A stretch of DNA of 37,566 bases from Lewinella cohaerens DSM 23179 (GTDB taxonomy: Bacteria > Bacteroidota > Bacteroidia > Chitinophagales > Saprospiraceae). A model generated the notes under the pieces. It saw only the letters and a program-made list of their open reading frames with translations, was not told the origin of the DNA and did no database searches. Positions 23,840 to 33,115 of this stretch are shown in pieces. The stretch's first letter is position 1. Every line of letters begins with the position of its first letter. Made by a program: the position numbers and the translations under genes. The stretch lies in NCBI RefSeq assembly GCF_000379805.1, contig NZ_KB903532.1, positions 339,711 through 377,276 of the forward strand, read 5' to 3'.

Positions 23840-26800
23840 TTACCGCAACACCCCCACCCCCGCAGCCAACAACTGCTTCTCCAATCCAGGAATAATCGTA
23901 TTGATCATCCTCTGGTACTCTTGCTCCAGCGGCTGCCACATCTTGTTCAGTTCATTGAGGCGCGCTCCCATGGCTTGGGTCACATTGGGAATGTTGGAAT
24001 CTGCCTGCCCTTTCAGGAAAAAATAATCCGCCGTAAGGCCATTCTCAAAATTGATCACATCATCGTAACTCTGCGATTTTCGCTGTACCAGCTTACCATC
24101 CCAGGCGTCGATCGTCTTAAGGAGCTGCTGGCAGTTGGCCCGCAATTCTGTTGATGTTGCATCAATCCGCGGGATCACATCTACCAGTCTTTCTTTTACC
24201 TGTTCTAGCTCGTTGACGGCCTTGTGTATGGTATTGATTTGCACACTTACCGCTTGTAGGAACCCATCTTGCTCACCGTAGACTTTGTCGTCGATCTCGT
24301 AGCCAGGGTGAGGCAAGACCTTAGCTTCCACCTTTTGGGTAACTTCGCCTGCACTCAATTGCAAAGTGTAGGTACCCGGTGCTACCCGGTGCCCACGAAA
24401 ACTGCCTTCAATATAAGCTTCAGGTGCGCCCAGCAAGGGCTCGTTTCTCAAATCCCACACAAAACGATTTAGGCCCACTTTTTTAGGGAGCGTAGCCTCC
24501 GCAGAGGGGCCACCGGCGTAGGATTTGAAATCAGCTTCAGCCTCAGAGGAGTAAGTGCGGTGTAAATTTCCGGTAGAGCCAATGATCTGTAATTCCAGGT
24601 CTTCCCCTGCCATTGCTTCGGTTAGCTCATAGTAGAGCACCATGCCCGTAGCGGGGTTTATACCTGTAGTAGCATCCATTCCGTCAAAATTATCGGTATT
24701 GCCATCCAGCGGGCTACCGGCATTCAAGCGGATAGCATCAGCGGGCTGGTAAAGAAATAATCCTTTTTTAGCACCTTCATACTGCCGAATCAACTCCAGG
24801 TCATCCAACACCCAAAAGGAACGCCCCTGCGTTGCGGCAATCACGTCTCCTTGGTGAATCCTCAAATCGGTGATTGGCACCGCTGGCAGGTTGCCCTGGA
24901 AGGCCACCCAGTTGCTTCCCCCGTCTAGCGAAAGGTACAGCCCCAATTCCGTACCAGCGAAGAGCAGCCCCTCGCGTTCAGAGTCTTCCCGGATCACCCG
25001 CGAGTAAGCGCCGTCGGGGATGCCCTGATTGATCTTGGTCCAGCTTTTGCCGTAGTCGGTGGTTTTGTAGTAGCCTGGCACAAAGTCGTTGAATTTGTAA
25101 CGCGTCGTTGCCAGGTAGGCCGTTGCAGGGTCATGCGGAGAAACCTCAATAGCATTGATCAGACACTCCGCCAGCCCACTCGGAGTGACGTTGTTCCAGG
25201 TTTTGCCACCATCTCGTGTAAGGTGTACCAGTCCATCATCACTGCCTGTCCAAATAGTGCCCGCAGTGTGGGGCGACTCTATCACGTAGCTCAGCGTGCC
25301 GTAGTTTTCGCCACCAGCGCCTTCGTTGGTATAAGGAGCACCGCCCTTGCCTTGCTTGGCTTTGTCATTACGCGTCAAATCTGGCGACGCTTCTGTCCAG
25401 CTGATGCCCATATCCTGGGTTTTTAGCAGCATTTGGGCACCGTGGTAGAAGGTATTTGGCTCGTGCTGCGACCAGATAATCGGTGCGTTCCAGTTAAAGC
25501 GATAGCGCATATCCTTGGCTTCCAGGGCCAGATATTGGTAGGGCGCAGCCATGATGTCGCGGCCATCACCCGTTTCGCTGTCCAGTAGTTCAATGGTACC
25601 CTGATAGCTGCCTCCCATCACATAGCGCGGGTTGTCTGGGTCAAAGGCCAAAAAGGCACTCTCGCCACCAGCCGAGTAAGTCCAATTGCTTTCAGTGATG
25701 CTCCGGCCGCTGATATTGCGACTGGCAATTCTTACCGAGCTGTTATCTTGCTGCCCTCCATAGATGCGGTACGGAAAATGATTGTCAACATTGATACGAT
25801 AAAACTGAGCCGTAGGCATATTACTCTGCGTCGACCAGCTATCGCCACCATTGAAGCTTATGGCCGCGCCGCCGTCGTTAGACAGGACCATGTTGTCGCT
25901 GTTGTCTGGATTGATCCACAGATCGTGATGATCGCCGTGCGTATAGCCCACGCCCGACCAGCTTTTACCACCATCGGTAGATTTCATGGCGGAGGCATTG
26001 AGCACATAGACCGTGTTTTCGTCCAGCGGGTCAGCAAAGACCTCAATATAGTACCAGGCCCGCTGCACCAAGCGGTGCTCTTTGCTGATCCGCGACCAAG
26101 ATTTACCACCATTTTGGGAAACAAATAAGCCGCCTTGCTCTTTTTCGGTATCGCTCTCCACCAGGGCGTATAGCTTCTCCGGATTGGCACCACTCACGGC
26201 AATGCTCATCTTGCCCAGTTCTTTTGGCAGACCTTCTTCTATTTTATTCCAAGTCTCGCCACTGTCTGTCGATTTATACAAGCCGCTGCCTGCACCACCA
26301 CTGATCACCTGCCAAGGTAGTCGGCGGTGCTCCCACATGGCCGCGTAGAGAATACGCGGATTGCTTGGGTCCATCACCAAGTGGGCGCAGCCCGTATCTT
26401 CGTTCACGTACAGCGTCTTGCGCCAGGTTTTACCACCGTCGCTACTTTTGTAGACACCACGTTCGGTCGAGGGCCCATGCAGTGCTCCCTGCGCCGCTAC
26501 ATATACTACTTCCGGATTCTTTGGGTGAATGCTTACGCCCGCAATGTGGCGTGTCATTTCCAGTCCTAGGTGCTGCCAGCTTTTACCGGCATCTGTCGAC
26601 TTGTACACGCCGTCGCCATAGGTCGTCATCACGCCTCGGGGTGCGTGTTCGCCCATCCCCACGTACACCACATTGGCGTCGCTTTGGGCTACGGCTACTG
26701 CTCCTACCGAACCTGTTTCAAAGTAACCATCAGAGATGTTCTGCCAGTATTGTCCCGCGTCTGTCGTCTTCCAAAGGCCTCCACCAGTCGTACCCATATA

Positions 26801-26971
26801 GTAAGTCAGCGGATCACCGACTACTCCGCAGGATGCTACAGAACGCCCTCCTCGAAAAGGTCCAATATTCCGCCATTTAGCGGGCGATAAATAATCATCA
26901 ATACCAACAGATTGCCCCCAAAGGCCGCCAGCGACGAGGAGGATAAGCAATAAAGCAGCGCTATTTTTCAT
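23840..26971 (-). CDS. Secreted Asp-box (VPS10/sialidase-like) beta-propeller protein
   Basis: A 1043-residue secreted protein of the family often named WD40/YVTN/BNR-like or VPS10-domain protein. The start at 26971 gives a signal peptide ([20 protein letters not shown]); the frame extends 66 residues further, but that part is encoded by the GC-rich island and looks spurious. About ten Asp-box motifs follow, for example [55 protein letters not shown] and [11 protein letters not shown], consistent with two seven-bladed propellers over residues 30-700. A C-terminal part has an Ig-like strand region ([20 protein letters not shown]) and a helical end. The motif [18 protein letters not shown] is a strong family marker. 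Function is unproven in general; protein or glycan binding/processing is usual speculation. Confidence 0.9.
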   Translation of the reverse strand: MKNSAALLLILLVAGGLWGQSVGIDDYLSPAKWRNIGPFRGGRSVASCGVVGDPLTYYMGTTGGGLWKTTDAGQYWQNISDGYFETGSVGAVAVAQSDANVVYVGMGEHAPRGVMTTYGDGVYKSTDAGKSWQHLGLEMTRHIAGVSIHPKNPEVVYVAAQGALHGPSTERGVYKSSDGGKTWRKTLYVNEDTGCAHLVMDPSNPRILYAAMWEHRRLPWQVISGGAGSGLYKSTDSGETWNKIEEGLPKELGKMSIAVSGANPEKLYALVESDTEKEQGGLFVSQNGGKSWSRISKEHRLVQRAWYYIEVFADPLDENTVYVLNASAMKSTDGGKSWSGVGYTHGDHHDLWINPDNSDNMVLSNDGGAAISFNGGDSWSTQSNMPTAQFYRINVDNHFPYRIYGGQQDNSSVRIASRNISGRSITESNWTYSAGGESAFLAFDPDNPRYVMGGSYQGTIELLDSETGDGRDIMAAPYQYLALEAKDMRYRFNWNAPIIWSQHEPNTFYHGAQMLLKTQDMGISWTEASPDLTRNDKAKQGKGGAPYTNEGAGGENYGTLSYVIESPHTAGTIWTGSDDGLVHLTRDGGKTWNNVTPSGLAECLINAIEVSPHDPATAYLATTRYKFNDFVPGYYKTTDYGKSWTKINQGIPDGAYSRVIREDSEREGLLFAGTELGLYLSLDGGSNWVAFQGNLPAVPITDLRIHQGDVIAATQGRSFWVLDDLELIRQYEGAKKGLFLYQPADAIRLNAGSPLDGNTDNFDGMDATTGINPATGMVLYYELTEAMAGEDLELQIIGSTGNLHRTYSSEAEADFKSYAGGPSAEATLPKKVGLNRFVWDLRNEPLLGAPEAYIEGSFRGHRVAPGTYTLQLSAGEVTQKVEAKVLPHPGYEIDDKVYGEQDGFLQAVSVQINTIHKAVNELEQVKERLVDVIPRIDATSTELRANCQQLLKTIDAWDGKLVQRKSQSYDDVINFENGLTADYFFLKGQADSNIPNVTQAMGARLNELNKMWQPLEQEYQRMINTIIPGLEKQLLAAGVGVLR

Positions 26972-27039
26972 ACAAATGTAGTTTGAGAAACCAAGATAAC
27001 CTGTTTGCCGGAAATTTTGATAAGGAATCCTCTTTTGGG

Positions 27040-27160
27040 CGCTTCCCCTCCCTGAGGGTCGGGGTCGGGTCGTCCGCCACGCGCTGTTCGCTTGGCCCTG
27101 CGGGCGCCCCGGTGCCCGGTGCTGGCTCCCACCCCTAGCGCAGGGCATTCGCTGCGGTGG
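27040..27160. repeat. GC-rich intergenic island, related in words to that at 12460-12600
   Basis: A sharply GC-rich block containing TCGTCCGCC, GCCCTGCGGGC (27095-27105) and CGGTGCCC. The same words, in different order, occur near 12479-12510. It lies just upstream of the Asp-box protein gene and creates spurious frames on both strands. Confidence 0.45.
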
Positions 27161-27288
27161 ATTTTGCACCTAATCGTATGATCGCACTCTACGGTTGGGA
27201 CACATCTTAGAAAAACAATAGCAGAATCAAGAAAAAACACCTCGGAAAGGTGGAAGATTGAAAAATCTTAATCTCCAACATTATTGCT

Positions 27289-27570
27289 CATGTTAGTTCC
27301 CTAACTAACATGTCATATCCCACTGGTCCCCTGACCAGCAATCAGCATTAACGCATTTTTACGCTGGTCGGGGGACCAGCAAGACAAGGCATCGTAGTCT
27401 GGGGGCTATCCCGACCAAGAAGGTCGGGAAGCCTATATAGTTTATCGCACTGGTACGATCAGCACTCCGCAAGGCCGGGCCTGAAGCACGGCGCATTCCG
27501 ATCCATCGGGAGGGCAGGACGAGGCATGGGCAGCCGCTCTGCTCCCTAAGGTCGGGTTTTAAACCCGACC
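27289..27570. repeat. Hairpin-rich intergenic island upstream of alaS
   Basis: Five perfect short hairpins follow one another: 27289-27312 (10-bp stem, loop CCCT), 27323-27338 (CTGGTC/GACCAG), 27363-27380 (GCTGGTC/GACCAGC), 27410-27428 (CCCGACC/GGTCGGG) and 27550-27570 (GGTCGGGTTT/AAACCCGACC). The second and third also pair with each other over 17 positions with one mismatch, and the fourth and fifth share the GGTCGGG arm. No gene is visible between 27170 and 27749. Confidence 0.7.
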
Positions 27571-27629
27571 AAAGCAGAACCGCTCATAACTTTATGTACT
27601 ACTTCTTCTACACCCTTTCTACAATTCTG

Positions 27630-27637
27630 TATCTTTG
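27630..27637 (+). promoter_or_regulatory. -7 element of the alaS promoter
   Basis: TATCTTTG matches the Bacteroidota -7 consensus exactly. The -33 element is not clear. Use of this site would give a 5' untranslated region of about 105 nt before the alaS start at 27750. Confidence 0.5.
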
Positions 27638-27749
27638 TCGCTCAAATTTTAGATCTACTTTGTAGTGTTGGGAACTTTGATCTTTCAGTAGCACTTTATA
27701 CTACTCAACAGACAGCCCAAAATTACCAGACCGCAAACCAACGACCGCG

Positions 27750-30365
27750 ATGAAAGCGAACGAAATACGCCAGGCTTTTTTAGACTTTTTTGCTGAGAAA
27801 CAACATAAAATAGTGCCTTCTGCACCGATTGTGTTACGCAACGACCCTACCCTGATGTTCACCAACGCGGGTATGAATCAGTTTAAGGACTACTTCCTTG
27901 GTAATCAGACGCCTGCCGCCTCGCGGATTGCAGATACCCAAAAGTGTATGCGTGTATCTGGCAAGCACAATGACCTGGAGGATGTTGGCCTCGACGGCAC
28001 CCACCACACCATGTTCGAGATGTTGGGCAACTGGTCGTTTGGCGATTACTTCAAAGACGAAGCTATTGCTTGGTCCTGGGAATTCCTTACCGACCGTATG
28101 GGCATCCCGGCAGACCGCCTTTACGCAACCGTTTTTGGCGGTGATACTAATGAAAAGTTAGCTTCCGACGAAGAAGCCCGCGAATTTTGGAAACGCCACC
28201 TCCCTACCGACCGCATCCTGGATGGTGACAAAAAAGATAACTTCTGGGAGATGGGTGACACTGGCCCCTGCGGCCCGTGTACCGAAATTCACGTAGATAC
28301 CCGCAGCGACGAAGAACGCGCCAAAGTCGACGGTGCTACACTCGTCAATGTAGACGATAGCGGTGTCGTAGAAATTTGGAACAACGTATTTATCCAATTC
28401 AACCGCAAAGCCGACAGCAGCCTAGAAAGCCTGCCCGCTAAGCACGTGGATACCGGCATGGGCTTCGAACGCCTGTGTATGGTATTGCAAAATAAGACCG
28501 CTACCTACGACACCGATATTTTCACCCCCCTGATTTCTTTCCTCGAAAAAGAAACTGGCCATAAATACGGCTACAACTACGGCCCCAAGGCGAAAGCTGA
28601 TATGGCGATGCGGGTGATTTCCGACCACATCCGCGCCGTATCCTTCACTATTGCCGACGGGCAGCTTCCCGATAATGGTGGAGCGGGCTACGTAATCCGT
28701 CGTATTCTACGCAGAGCAGTACGTTATTACTACTCTTTCCTGGATGTAAAGCAACCGTTGCTCCACAAATTAGTGCCTATTTTGGTTAAAGAAATGGGGG
28801 CAAGCTTCCCTGAATTACAAGCCCAAGAGGAGCAGATTGCAAAAATTATTGAAAGCGAGGAGAAGACCTTTTTGAATACATTGGAGAATGGCCTCAAGCG
28901 CTTCGCTTCGCTGGAAACCACTGGTGGACAAATCAGTGGGCAGGATGCTTTTGAGCTTTATGATACCTTTGGTTTTCCGATTGACCTTACTCGCCTGATG
29001 GCGCGCGAGCAGGGCTTAACCATCGACGAAGCGGGCTTCGAAAGCGCGCTGCAAGTACAGAAAAAACGCTCGCGCAAAGACGCAGAGAAGGAAGTAGGCG
29101 ACTGGCAGACCGTCAACGATGGCGAAGTGAGCTTTGTAGGCTACGACCAACTCGAAGTGGAGAACACCGAAGTACTGAAGTACCGCACCGTTGTGGTCAA
29201 AAAGAAGAATCAATTCCAGGTGGTACTGGCTACCACTCCGTTCTACGCAGAAAGCGGTGGACAAGCGGGTGACCGCGGCGAGCTTATCGTCGATGGCCAA
29301 AGCTTGAAGGTTATAGACACCCAAAAAGAGAATGACCTGATCATTCACATTGTAAATCGCTTACCCGACAACCTGGAGAGCAAAGTACTGGCACGCGTTA
29401 ACCCCGAACGCCGGGCAGCTACTTCGCAGAACCACACGGCTACACACCTTATGCACGCTGCACTACACCAAATAGTAGGTGAACACGCGCTGCAAAAAGG
29501 ACAAAACGTTGACAACAATCGTCTCCGCTTTGACTTCTCGCACTACCAGAAGGTCACCGACGAGGAGTTAGCTTCCATTGAGAAGATGGTGAATGAAAAA
29601 ATTCGCCAAAACATTGCACTGGACGAGCGCCGCGACGTACCCATTGCCGAAGCCAAAGAGCTGGGCGCGATGATGCTGTTTGGTGAAAAATACGGCGATG
29701 CTGTGCGGGTAATCACCTTTGAGGAAGGCTTCTCGCAGGAACTCTGTGGTGGTACGCACGTACCCGCTACTGGTGAAATTGGCCTATTTAAAATAGTGAA
29801 GGAAGATTCAGTTGCAGCAGGTATCCGTAGAATCGAAGCGGTGACTGGTGCCGGTGCAGAGGCTTACATCAACGAGCAACTGCAGCTACTGAGTGAAGTC
29901 AGCAACCTGCTCAAAAGCAACGACCTCGTTAAAGGCATCACCAGCCTGCAAGAAGAAAACAAGACGCTGAAGCGGGAAGTAGAAAAACTGGTTACCGCTC
30001 AGGCGTCCAACCTCAAAGGCGACCTCAAACAGAAATTTGAAGACCGCGGCGGAGTCAACTTCCTCGCGGCACGTATTCCATTGAGTGATGCTGGCGCGGT
30101 GAAAACCTTGGCTTTCCAGCTGGAAAAAGAAGTAGAAAATGCTTTTGTACTTCTGGCTTCTGAAAACGAAGGCAAGCCACTATTGACCCTCATTATCAAC
30201 CAGGAATTGGCTACAGCCAAAGACCTCAATGCGGGCAAAATTATCCGTGAACTCGCTCGCGAGATCAAAGGTGGCGGTGGTGGTCAGGCGCATTTTGCTA
30301 CCGCTGGTGGTAAAGACGCCGAAGGACTGGATCGCGCAGTGGCAAAGGTTGGGGAGATGGTTTGA
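27750..30365 (+). CDS. alaS: Alanine--tRNA ligase
   Basis: AlaRS attaches alanine to tRNA-Ala in the cytoplasm. The 871-residue product is full length and begins with the family-typical MKANEIRQAFLDFF and the class II catalytic core (LMFTNAGMNQFKDYFLG, KCMRVSGKHNDLEDVG, FEMLGNWSFGDYF, DTGPCGPCTEIH). The editing domain has the zinc-binding HTATHLMHAAL (HxxxH) and ELCGGTHVPATGEIG motifs, and the C-terminal oligomerisation domain ends with GGGGGQAHFATAGGKD. All expected motifs are intact. It is preceded by the hairpin island and followed by a hairpin shared with the convergent gldN. Confidence 0.98.
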   Translation: MKANEIRQAFLDFFAEKQHKIVPSAPIVLRNDPTLMFTNAGMNQFKDYFLGNQTPAASRIADTQKCMRVSGKHNDLEDVGLDGTHHTMFEMLGNWSFGDYFKDEAIAWSWEFLTDRMGIPADRLYATVFGGDTNEKLASDEEAREFWKRHLPTDRILDGDKKDNFWEMGDTGPCGPCTEIHVDTRSDEERAKVDGATLVNVDDSGVVEIWNNVFIQFNRKADSSLESLPAKHVDTGMGFERLCMVLQNKTATYDTDIFTPLISFLEKETGHKYGYNYGPKAKADMAMRVISDHIRAVSFTIADGQLPDNGGAGYVIRRILRRAVRYYYSFLDVKQPLLHKLVPILVKEMGASFPELQAQEEQIAKIIESEEKTFLNTLENGLKRFASLETTGGQISGQDAFELYDTFGFPIDLTRLMAREQGLTIDEAGFESALQVQKKRSRKDAEKEVGDWQTVNDGEVSFVGYDQLEVENTEVLKYRTVVVKKKNQFQVVLATTPFYAESGGQAGDRGELIVDGQSLKVIDTQKENDLIIHIVNRLPDNLESKVLARVNPERRAATSQNHTATHLMHAALHQIVGEHALQKGQNVDNNRLRFDFSHYQKVTDEELASIEKMVNEKIRQNIALDERRDVPIAEAKELGAMMLFGEKYGDAVRVITFEEGFSQELCGGTHVPATGEIGLFKIVKEDSVAAGIRRIEAVTGAGAEAYINEQLQLLSEVSNLLKSNDLVKGITSLQEENKTLKREVEKLVTAQASNLKGDLKQKFEDRGGVNFLAARIPLSDAGAVKTLAFQLEKEVENAFVLLASENEGKPLLTLIINQELATAKDLNAGKIIRELAREIKGGGGGQAHFATAGGKDAEGLDRAVAKVGEMV

Positions 30366-30445
30366 TCCTTTTCTTACCACATGCCCACCTAACTTTAATA
30401 TAAAGTTGGAAAGCAAATTTCGAATCAAAATACACAATAAACTAA

Positions 30446-30472
30446 CGTGAGATGCTAATATCGCATCTCACG
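30446..30472. terminator. Hairpin between convergent alaS and gldN
   Basis: CGTGAGATGC (30446-30455) pairs perfectly with GCATCTCACG (30463-30472) around a 7-nt loop. Its position 80 bp after alaS and 36 bp after the gldN stop on the other strand suits a bidirectional terminator, although neither side has a long T-run. Confidence 0.6.
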
Positions 30473-30507
30473 CTAATTCTATGTGGCTATGTGATAGTAA
30501 CCCACTA

Positions 30508-31353
30508 TCAATAACTCCACATATCCATCTCCTTATTCTGAATAGTTCGGTCTATCTTTTCACTTTCTAGCAACAAATCCGTTCCGGAAAGATAATCCTC
30601 CAAGCGCCGACCCCGCATATCGTTTTCCTTATAAACATAGGAATCAAAGCGGCGCATAGCGAAAAGGTCTTCCCAGGAAGTACGGCTATGGTCATTCCCG
30701 GGAATAATGGCAGTATGCTGAGCCAACCACGGCCTTGCCTCTGCATAATTGATCCAAAAAATAGGGGATTCAAAAGCTAGTTCACCATCGCCATCAGAGA
30801 TGGTTGTTTCCACCAAAGGAGCTATACCAATAATCCGCACTTTCATCTCGCTGTAACGGGTATCAAAATACCATACCTCCTGTACGCGCCAGCGTTTGAT
30901 ACGCTCCGGGTCAAAATTATTGGTTACCACTTGAACAGTAAAGTCTCCAGTAACAGGATCAATAACCGTTACCGTATCCGATTTATTAAGTTGACTTAAT
31001 ATTTCTTCACTGGAAACACGTTCATTGAAGCGATCATCTTCGGGGCTGTAAGCAGATAACGCTCCAGCAGCCAAGCCTTCTGCAAGAACACTGAATAATG
31101 CAAATTCCGGATGGCGGAAAGTAAGGTTAATCTTCTCTCTCGTATCAATCACTCTCCATACCCGTTTTTCCCACATGATATCAGCCTCGCGCACACCTGC
31201 GTAAGGCAAGGGTGCAGAGGATTCGTAGGCATTTTCTGCGCCTCCCTCCAGCCAGGTTTTTCCGGCCATAGTGTTAGGGGTGCTCTCCGTTTGGGCCACT
31301 AGCGTAGCTAAGCTACCTACAATACATAGGCAGCAGATCCATCTTTTCAACAT
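30508..31353 (-). CDS. gldN: Gliding motility / type IX secretion protein GldN
   Basis: GldN (PorN in Porphyromonas) forms, with GldK, a periplasmic ring of the type IX secretion system that also drives gliding. The 281-residue product has a signal peptide (MLKRWICCLCIVGSLATLVA), then the family marker ADIMWEKRVWRVIDTREKIN near residue 60, a central strand region (KRWRVQEVWYFDTRYSEMKV) and a C-terminal segment with MRRFDSYVYKENDMRGRRLE, YLSGTDLLLESEKI and a terminal EMDMWSY. gldN is normally the last gene of gldKLMN; here it faces alaS on one side and a promoter region on the other, so it has been separated from gldKLM or is a second copy. A perfect 12-bp palindrome (31419-31430) lies 66 bp upstream of its start. 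Confidence 0.85.
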   Translation of the reverse strand: MLKRWICCLCIVGSLATLVAQTESTPNTMAGKTWLEGGAENAYESSAPLPYAGVREADIMWEKRVWRVIDTREKINLTFRHPEFALFSVLAEGLAAGALSAYSPEDDRFNERVSSEEILSQLNKSDTVTVIDPVTGDFTVQVVTNNFDPERIKRWRVQEVWYFDTRYSEMKVRIIGIAPLVETTISDGDGELAFESPIFWINYAEARPWLAQHTAIIPGNDHSRTSWEDLFAMRRFDSYVYKENDMRGRRLEDYLSGTDLLLESEKIDRTIQNKEMDMWSY

Positions 31354-31562
31354 GATGTTCTGAATTAAATATTTACAATAAAGTTTAAAACGGAGTAAGT
31401 TGAATCAGAAAGTCAAGCGCTTGTACAAGCATTCTTTTGGCGCCTCTTAAAGTCAAAAAACAATACAATTGGAGCGCGTTTTTACGAGAGTGTCTAATAG
31501 TATAATGGAAGACCTCTAAAAAGTAACAAGCTTTCATTGAAAAAATCAGCAATTCGCAACAA

Positions 31563-31578
31563 ACGAACATTTGTTCGT
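31563..31578. promoter_or_regulatory. Palindromic operator in the paa promoter
   Basis: ACGAACATTTGTTCGT has perfect 7-bp arms around a TT centre and overlaps the -33 element (31570-31573) of the paa promoter. Length and symmetry suit a TetR-family repressor; PaaR-type repressors of phenylacetate genes bind such sites. The repressor gene is not in this window. Confidence 0.6.
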
Positions 31579-31601
31579 GTTCTAGAAATACATTATCTTT
31601 G
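31570..31601 (+). promoter_or_regulatory. Promoter of the paa genes
   Basis: TTTG (31570-31573), a 20-bp spacer and TATCTTTG (31594-31601) match the Bacteroidota sigma-A promoter (-33 TTTG, -7 TAnnTTTG) in every conserved position. Transcription should begin near 31606, giving a leader under 20 nt before paaA at 31624. Confidence 0.8.
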
Positions 31602-31623
31602 AGTGTATTTTAAACTAGCGATC

Positions 31624-32583
31624 ATGGAGAAAGTAACCGTATTAGAAGAACAATTCCAAGCCCGTATTGATGCCGATGAACGCATCGAGCCTAAGGATTG
31701 GATGCCGGAAAGATACCGTAAGACGCTTATTCGCCAGATTTCCCAGCACGCCCACAGTGAAATTGTAGGAATGTTGCCCGAAGGCAATTGGGTCACGCGT
31801 GCCCCCAACCTTCGCCGCAAGGTGGCCTTATTGGCGAAAGTACAAGATGAAGCCGGCCATGGCCTCTACCTTTATAGTGCTTGTGAAACGCTGGGGATTG
31901 ATCGGGAAGAACTCCTTGATCAACTGCACAGCGGCAAAGCTAAATACAGTAGTATCTTCAACTACCCTACCCTCTCTTGGGCAGATATGGGTGCTATCGG
32001 CTGGCTCGTCGACGGTGCAGCGATCATGAATCAAGTGCCACTTTGCCGTACTTCTTACGGCCCTTATGCTCGTGCTATGGTACGCGTATGTAAAGAAGAG
32101 AGCTTTCACCAACGCCAAGGATATGAGATCATGCTCACCCTCAGCAGAGGGAATGAAGCTCAAAAAGCCATGGCCCAAGATGCCCTCAATCGCTGGTGGT
32201 GGCCTTCCTTGATGATGTTTGGCCCTGCCGATGATGAATCGCCGAATACTGCTCAGAGCATGGCTTGGCGTATCAAGCGTTTCACCAACGACGAACTGCG
32301 CCAGCGTTTTGTCGACGCTACCGTCCCTCAAGCAGAATTCCTGGGGCTTACCATTCCTGATCCTGACCTTAAATGGAATGAAGAAACGGGTCAATATGAT
32401 TTCGGTGCTATTGATTGGGATGAATTCTGGAACGTCGTCAAAGGTAACGGCCCTTGTAACCGTGAGCGTCTACGTGCCCGCCGCAAGGCCCACGAAGAAG
32501 GCGCCTGGGTGCGTGATGCAGCTATGGCTTACGCCGAAAAACGCCGTCAACGTACCGAAGCAGCACGCGAAGAGGTAGCTTAG
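31624..32583 (+). CDS. paaA: 1,2-phenylacetyl-CoA epoxidase subunit PaaA
   Basis: PaaA is the di-iron catalytic subunit of the complex that epoxidises phenylacetyl-CoA, the ring-activating step of aerobic phenylacetate degradation. The 319-residue product from the ATG at 31624 has the ferritin-like iron motifs [12 protein letters not shown] (ExxH) and [13 protein letters not shown] (ExxH) and the family block [20 protein letters not shown]. The in-frame ATG at 31603 would fall about at the transcription start and is not favoured. paaB and paaC follow, but with unusually long gaps of 159 and 91 bp that hold hairpins and a tandem repeat. Confidence 0.96.
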   Translation: MEKVTVLEEQFQARIDADERIEPKDWMPERYRKTLIRQISQHAHSEIVGMLPEGNWVTRAPNLRRKVALLAKVQDEAGHGLYLYSACETLGIDREELLDQLHSGKAKYSSIFNYPTLSWADMGAIGWLVDGAAIMNQVPLCRTSYGPYARAMVRVCKEESFHQRQGYEIMLTLSRGNEAQKAMAQDALNRWWWPSLMMFGPADDESPNTAQSMAWRIKRFTNDELRQRFVDATVPQAEFLGLTIPDPDLKWNEETGQYDFGAIDWDEFWNVVKGNGPCNRERLRARRKAHEEGAWVRDAAMAYAEKRRQRTEAAREEVA

Positions 32584-32742
32584 TTTTATGGTACAAGGTA
32601 CTTGGTATAAGGAAGAGGGACTTTGATTGTCCCAAATTGATTCTCTCCCAACACCACCTGCTATACGACCATGTGCAGTGATATTCGACATGATAACAAT
32701 AAAGTGTAGAGAAGAATAACCCTCTGCAAAAAAATAAACCTT

Positions 32743-33024
32743 ATGAATTCCTGGCCACTTTGGGAAGTTTTTATCCGTAGCAAGAATGGTTTAAGCCATA
32801 AACACGCTGGTAGCCTACACGCTGCTGATGCCGAAATGGCGATGGAAAATGCCCGTGACGTATATACTCGCCGTAACGAAGGCGTAAGCTTATGGGTGGT
32901 GGAAAGCCGACACATTACTGCCTCCAGCCCTAACCAAAGCGAGGAGTTATTTGAACCAGCCAACGACAAGGTCTACCGCCACCCCACTTTTTATGATGTC
33001 CCGGATAATATTAAACACATGTAG
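32743..33024 (+). CDS. paaB: 1,2-phenylacetyl-CoA epoxidase subunit PaaB
   Basis: PaaB is a small bridging subunit that links PaaA-PaaC heterodimers. The 93-residue product has the typical length and starts with WPLWEVFIRSKNGLSHKHAG, followed by SLHAADAEMAMENARDVYTRRNEG and VWVVES-like sequence (SLWVVESRHI). It begins 159 bp after paaA; the gap contains a small GGGAC/GTCCC hairpin and no gene. Family and role are firm. Confidence 0.95.
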   Translation: MNSWPLWEVFIRSKNGLSHKHAGSLHAADAEMAMENARDVYTRRNEGVSLWVVESRHITASSPNQSEELFEPANDKVYRHPTFYDVPDNIKHM

Positions 33025-33078
33025 TTAGGTGTAAAAGTAGAATAGTGTAAAGGTGTAAGCGTTTTCTACACCCAACCT

Positions 33079-33110
33079 TTACACCCTTACACCCTTACAC
33101 CCTTACACCC
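33079..33110 (+). repeat. Tandem repeat TTACACCC x4 before paaC
   Basis: Four exact head-to-tail copies of TTACACCC end five bases before the paaC start codon. Upstream, GTGTAAAGGTGTAAG (33045-33059) is complementary to part of the array with one mismatch, so the paaB-paaC spacer can fold into a stem next to the paaC start. Confidence 0.85.
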
Positions 33111-33115
33111 TCCTT

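Noticed and set aside
26973-26980. TACATTTG on the minus strand as a promoter for the Asp-box gene
   Set aside because: It would place the transcription start at or inside the start codon, and no -33 element is present.
26972-27169. 66-residue N-terminal extension of the Asp-box protein
   Set aside because: It is encoded by the GC-rich island and would bury the signal peptide that begins at 26971.
33079-33110. CRISPR array
   Set aside because: The repeat is a simple 8-bp tandem unit without spacers, and no cas genes are present.
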